A stretch of DNA of 7,291 nt from Xanthobacteraceae bacterium (lineage in GTDB: Bacteria > Pseudomonadota > Alphaproteobacteria > Rhizobiales > Xanthobacteraceae), in assembly GCA_030043285.1 (NCBI GenBank), contig JASHXZ010000416.1, forward strand, positions 1-7,291, in the 5' to 3' direction. The notes beneath the pieces are model-generated. The model was not told where the DNA came from and did not search any database. It saw nothing but the letters and a program-made list of their open reading frames with translations. The position numbers and the translations under genes are program-made. Position 1 is the stretch's first letter; the number at the start of each line of letters is the position of its first letter. Below, one piece after another: positions 4,012-7,291 of the stretch.

Positions 4012-7000
4012 ATGCCGATTTCGTTTTCGCCGCCTGCTGATCGTGAGCTACGTGCCCGCGGCGCCGGCGTCACCGCCGTCCTTGGCCCGACCAATACCGG
4101 CAAGACCCATCTCGCCATCGAGCGCATGCTGGCGCATTCGTCGGGGCTGATCGGGCTGCCGCTGCGGCTCCTTGCACGCGAAGTCTACAACCGCGCCGTC
4201 GAGCGCAGCGGTGCCGACGCGGTGGCGCTGATCACCGGCGAGGAGAAGATCAAGCCGCCGAATCCGCGCTTCTGGGTCGCGACCGTCGAGGCCATGCCGC
4301 GCGATCTCGACACCGCGTTCGTGGCGGTCGACGAAATTCAGCTCGCCGCCGATTTCGAGCGCGGTCACGTCTTCACCGACCGCATGCTGCATCGGCGCGG
4401 CCGCGAGGAGACGCTGGTGCTCGGCGCCGCCACGATGCGGCCGATCGTGGAGCGGCTCCTTCCCGGCGCCAGCATCGTCAGCCGGCCGCGCCTGTCGACA
4501 CTGAGTTTCGCCGGCGAGAAGAAGTTGACGCGCCTGCCGCGCCGCTCCGCGATCGTCGCCTTCTCGACCGAGGAAGTTTACGCGATCGCCGAATTGATCC
4601 GCCGGCAGCGCGGTGGTGCGGCCGTCGTGCTCGGTGCGCTCTCGCCGCGCACGCGCAACGCCCAGGTCGAGCTCTATCAATCCGGCGAAGTCGATTATCT
4701 TGTCGCCACCGATGCCATCGGCATGGGGCTCAACCTCGATGTCGATCACATCGCGTTCGCGTCCGATCGGAAATTCGACGGCTATCAATTCCGCAAGCTC
4801 AACCCGGTGGAATTCGCCCAGATCGCCGGGCGCGCCGGCCGCGCCACGCGCGACGGCACGTTCGGCACCACCGGGCGGTGTCCGCCGTTCGAGCCCGAGC
4901 TCGCGCAGGCGCTCGAAGCGCACACGTTCGAGCCGGTCAAGCTCGTGCAGTGGCGCAATACCGATCTCGACTTCTCCTCGATCGGCGCCTTGCAGTCATC
5001 GCTGGCGGCGGCGCCGACCGAAACCGCGCTGGCGCGGGCCCCGGTCGCCGAGGACATTCTGGTTCTCGATCATGCCGCGCGCGAAGATGATGTGCGCGCG
5101 CTGACCACAACGCGCGCCGACGTCGAGCGCCTGTGGGACGTCTGCCAGATTCCCGATTACCGCAAGATCGCGCCGGCCAATCACGCCGAGCTCGTCGTCA
5201 CCGTCTACGGCTTCCTGATGCGCGACGGCCGCATCGACACCGACTGGTTCGCCCGCCAGGTCGCAACGGCGGATCGCACCGACGGCGACATCGATACGCT
5301 GTCGACCCGCATCGCCCATATCCGGACCTGGACTTTTGCGGCCAACCGGCCGGATTGGCTCGCCGATCCGGAACATTGGCAAGAGGTGACGCGCGGCGTC
5401 GAGGACAAGCTGTCCGACGCGCTGCACGAGCGGCTCACCGAGCGCTTCGTCGATCGCCGCACCAGCGTGTTGATGCGGCGGCTGCGCGAGAACGCCGAAC
5501 TCGAACCGCAGATCAACAAGACCGGCGAAGTGGTGGTCGAAGGCCACGTCATCGGCCGGCTCGACGGTTTCGTCTTCGTGGCCGACACCTCGTCGGGCGG
5601 ATCGGAGGCCAAGGCGCTGCAGAACGCCGCCCAGAAGGCGCTCGCCGGCGAAATCGCCGCGCGCGCCACGCGGCTTGCGGCGGCGCCCGACGAGCAATTT
5701 ATTCTGGCCGCGGACGGCACGATCCGCTGGACCGGCGCGCCCGTCGGCAAGCTGTTCGCCGGCGAGGAGCTGCTACGGCCACGGCTGCGTCTGGTCGCCG
5801 ACGAGCAGCTCACCGGCGCGCCGCGCGATGGCGTGCAAGAGCGGCTCGATCGCTGGCTCAAGAGCCATGTCGAAAAAGTACTCGGGCCGCTCTTCGAGCT
5901 TTCCGCGGCGGCTGACATCAGCGGCATTGCGCGCGGCGTGGCGTTCCAGGTCGTCGAGGCGCTCGGCGTCCTGGAGCGGAGCAAAGTTGCGGACGAGGTC
6001 AAGGGGCTGCAGCAGCCTGAACGCGCGACTTTGCGCAAATACGGCGTGCGCTTTGGCGCCTATCACGTCTACACGCCGGCCCTGCTCAAGCCCGGCCCGC
6101 GCGCGCTCGCCGTCCAGCTCTGGGCGCTGTCCCATGGAGAGGCGCAGACGCAAGCGATCGACGAACTGTCGCATCTGGCGTCAAGCGGCCGAACCTCGAT
6201 ACCTGCGAATCGCGAGATCGATCCGGCGCTCTATCGCATGGCCGGCTATCGGGTATGTGGCGAGCGCGCGGTGAGAGTCGATATTCTGGAGCGGCTCGCC
6301 GATCTGATCCGGCCGGCGCTGGCGTGGCGCGAGGGCGCGCCCGGACCGAAGCCAGCCGCGGCGTTTCCCGGCGGCGGCTTTACCGTCGTCAACGGCATGA
6401 CCTCGCTGATCGGCGCCGCCGGCGAAGATTTTGCTTCGGTATTGCGCTCACTCGGCTACCGCATGGAGCAGCGGCCGAAGCCACCCGAGCCGGTGCCGCC
6501 GCAGAAACAGGCGGAGCAGCCGACTGAAGGTGTGGCTCTATCGGACGCCCCTGCATCAGAAGATCCTGCTGCATCGGATGCCGCTGCATCGGAAGTCGCT
6601 TCATCGGATGCCGCTGCACCCGATGGCGCTTCATCAGATCCCGCTGCCTCGGAAATCGCTGCTCCGGACGCGGCGGCTGTTTCAGACGAGGTGGGAACCT
6701 CCGACACCGGTTCGGCACCGCCTGAAATTCCATTGCCGGTGTCACCCGAAATTCCATCGTCTGCATCGGCTGAAACTCCACCGCCAGCGTCGACCGAAGG
6801 TCAATTGGCCACGGACGAACCGGAAGCCGCAGAGGCGGCCGGGACCGAAGCCGAGCCGACGACAGAACCGGTCGTCGCTGCCGAACTTGCCGAAAGCGCT
6901 GATGGACCGACGGCTGCTCCGCCGCAGGAGACTTCCGCCAGCGCGCCGGAAGGCGAAGCCGCAACAGAGCCCGCACCCACTGCGGCACAGCCGGTCATGG

Positions 7001-7291
7001 TCGAGGTCTGGCGGCCGAGCCGGTCCGATAGACCGCGACGTCCGCGCGAGCGCCGCCGCGACAGCCGCGAGCAGCACCGCACGCCGATGCGGGCCGAAGT
7101 GGGGGCGCCGGCAGAGCAGGCTCAGGGGCAGGCTGCGGAACCGCAGGCCACAGACGCCGACAGTACCCCATCCGGCCGGCCGGAACGGCCGCCGCGTCAC
7201 GGTCGACGCCCGGACCGCGAGCACCGTCGGGATCGCCCCGACCGGCCGCCGCGTGAGCAGGACCGGCGCCCGCCGCGGCCGGCTCGATTCG
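4012..7291 (+). CDS. SUV3-like DExH RNA helicase with long low-complexity tail (3' end outside window)
   Basis: This superfamily 2 ATP-dependent RNA helicase resembles mitochondrial SUV3, the helicase of the RNA degradosome. It is open for 1093 codons to the window end. Motifs in order: I GPTNTGKTH (25-33), GLPLRLLAREVY (48-59), ITGEEK (74-79), II DEIQ (107-110), III-like GAATMRP (138-144), V VATDAIGMGLNL (231-242) and VI QIAGRAGR (270-277). After the core comes a helical region with WRNTDLDF and, near 785-815, a block ending in LRSLGYRM. From about residue 824 the protein becomes Ala/Ser/Asp/Glu/Pro-rich and probably disordered, then Arg-rich from about 1001. The start is forced: in-frame stops lie at 3994 and 4009, and ATG 4012 is the only usual start codon before the Walker A motif. 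Likely role: RNA unwinding in decay or ribosome metabolism, probably with a nuclease; partner unknown. Confidence 0.92.
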   Translation, partial: MPISFSPPADRELRARGAGVTAVLGPTNTGKTHLAIERMLAHSSGLIGLPLRLLAREVYNRAVERSGADAVALITGEEKIKPPNPRFWVATVEAMPRDLDTAFVAVDEIQLAADFERGHVFTDRMLHRRGREETLVLGAATMRPIVERLLPGASIVSRPRLSTLSFAGEKKLTRLPRRSAIVAFSTEEVYAIAELIRRQRGGAAVVLGALSPRTRNAQVELYQSGEVDYLVATDAIGMGLNLDVDHIAFASDRKFDGYQFRKLNPVEFAQIAGRAGRATRDGTFGTTGRCPPFEPELAQALEAHTFEPVKLVQWRNTDLDFSSIGALQSSLAAAPTETALARAPVAEDILVLDHAAREDDVRALTTTRADVERLWDVCQIPDYRKIAPANHAELVVTVYGFLMRDGRIDTDWFARQVATADRTDGDIDTLSTRIAHIRTWTFAANRPDWLADPEHWQEVTRGVEDKLSDALHERLTERFVDRRTSVLMRRLRENAELEPQINKTGEVVVEGHVIGRLDGFVFVADTSSGGSEAKALQNAAQKALAGEIAARATRLAAAPDEQFILAADGTIRWTGAPVGKLFAGEELLRPRLRLVADEQLTGAPRDGVQERLDRWLKSHVEKVLGPLFELSAAADISGIARGVAFQVVEALGVLERSKVADEVKGLQQPERATLRKYGVRFGAYHVYTPALLKPGPRALAVQLWALSHGEAQTQAIDELSHLASSGRTSIPANREIDPALYRMAGYRVCGERAVRVDILERLADLIRPALAWREGAPGPKPAAAFPGGGFTVVNGMTSLIGAAGEDFASVLRSLGYRMEQRPKPPEPVPPQKQAEQPTEGVALSDAPASEDPAASDAAASEVASSDAAAPDGASSDPAASEIAAPDAAAVSDEVGTSDTGSAPPEIPLPVSPEIPSSASAETPPPASTEGQLATDEPEAAEAAGTEAEPTTEPVVAAELAESADGPTAAPPQETSASAPEGEAATEPAPTAAQPVMVEVWRPSRSDRPRRPRERRRDSREQHRTPMRAEVGAPAEQAQGQAAEPQATDADSTPSGRPERPPRHGRRPDREHRRDRPDRPPREQDRRPPRPARF
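6571..6675 (+). repeat. Seven 15-bp coding repeats in the helicase tail
   Basis: Seven in-frame 15-bp units, for example GCATCGGATGCCGCT, encode the pentapeptide pattern (A/S)(S/P)(D/E)xA (helicase residues about 854-888). A related unit, GCATCAGAAGATCCT, precedes them at 6553. The array adds acidic, Ala-rich disordered sequence and looks like replication slippage followed by drift. Confidence 0.7.
6721..6792 (+). repeat. Three 24-bp coding repeats in the helicase tail
   Basis: Three units of 24 bp encode PEIPLPVS, PEIPSSAS and AETPPPAS. They follow the 15-bp array after a short spacer and continue the proline-rich disordered linker. The first two share the 9-bp string GAAATTCCA. Confidence 0.6.

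Noticed and set aside
4048..4923. Long minus-strand open frame (291 codons) opposite the helicase core
   Set aside because: It lies fully antisense to conserved helicase motifs, shows no recognisable protein, and long antisense frames are normal in such GC-rich coding DNA. The same holds for the minus-strand frames at 4996-5697, 5205-6038 and 5773-6174.
6389..6988. Minus-strand frame with repeated MKRLPMQRHP-like peptides
   Set aside because: The repetition is the reverse complement of the 15-bp coding repeats in the helicase tail; it is a shadow, not a protein of its own.

Overview
The window is GC-rich chromosomal DNA. Its ribosomal protein L28, its SUV3-type RNA helicase and its promoter style (CTTGAC / CTATAG) point to an alphaproteobacterium, most likely a Bradyrhizobium/Rhodopseudomonas-like member of the Hyphomicrobiales (Rhizobiales). 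This rests on protein resemblance recalled by eye, not on a search. I see no tRNA, rRNA, insertion sequence, phage gene or CRISPR array, so it reads as a core-genome segment.

Layout, left to right. (1) 1-512, +: the C-terminal part of an aminoglycoside-phosphotransferase-fold (APH/choline-kinase-like) small-molecule kinase, cut by the window edge. (2) 513-1760, -: a complete 415-residue major facilitator transporter resembling the fosmidomycin-resistance (FSR) branch. Its stop codon touches the kinase's stop codon with no spacer. (3) 1761-2091: a 331-bp non-coding stretch with a probable sigma-70 promoter for the transporter, several perfect hairpins and a near-ideal CRP-type palindrome just downstream of rpmB. 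(4) 2092-2379, -: rpmB (ribosomal protein L28) with a clear promoter and Shine-Dalgarno. (5) 2380-2712: a divergent intergenic region with a strong GC hairpin and four tandem 15-bp repeats. (6) 2713-3594, +: an exported DUF3108-type protein of unknown function. (7) 3595-4011: a 417-bp gap without a convincing gene, holding a perfect DnaA box, a hairpin and an 11-bp phased repeat. (8) 4012-7291, +: a very long SUV3-like DExH RNA helicase, still open at the right edge, with an acidic/Ala-Ser-Pro tail that changes into an Arg-rich segment.

rpmB and the helicase both concern translation or RNA metabolism. The DUF3108 protein between them should be periplasmic, and its link to the other two is unknown. 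The kinase and the transporter are convergent and need not be functionally linked. No defence, mobile or biosynthetic system is visible. The most interesting items are the helicase with its bipolar low-complexity tail, the stop-start mini-ORF abutting its start codon, the CRP-like palindrome beside rpmB, and the 15-bp tandem repeats ahead of the DUF3108 gene.
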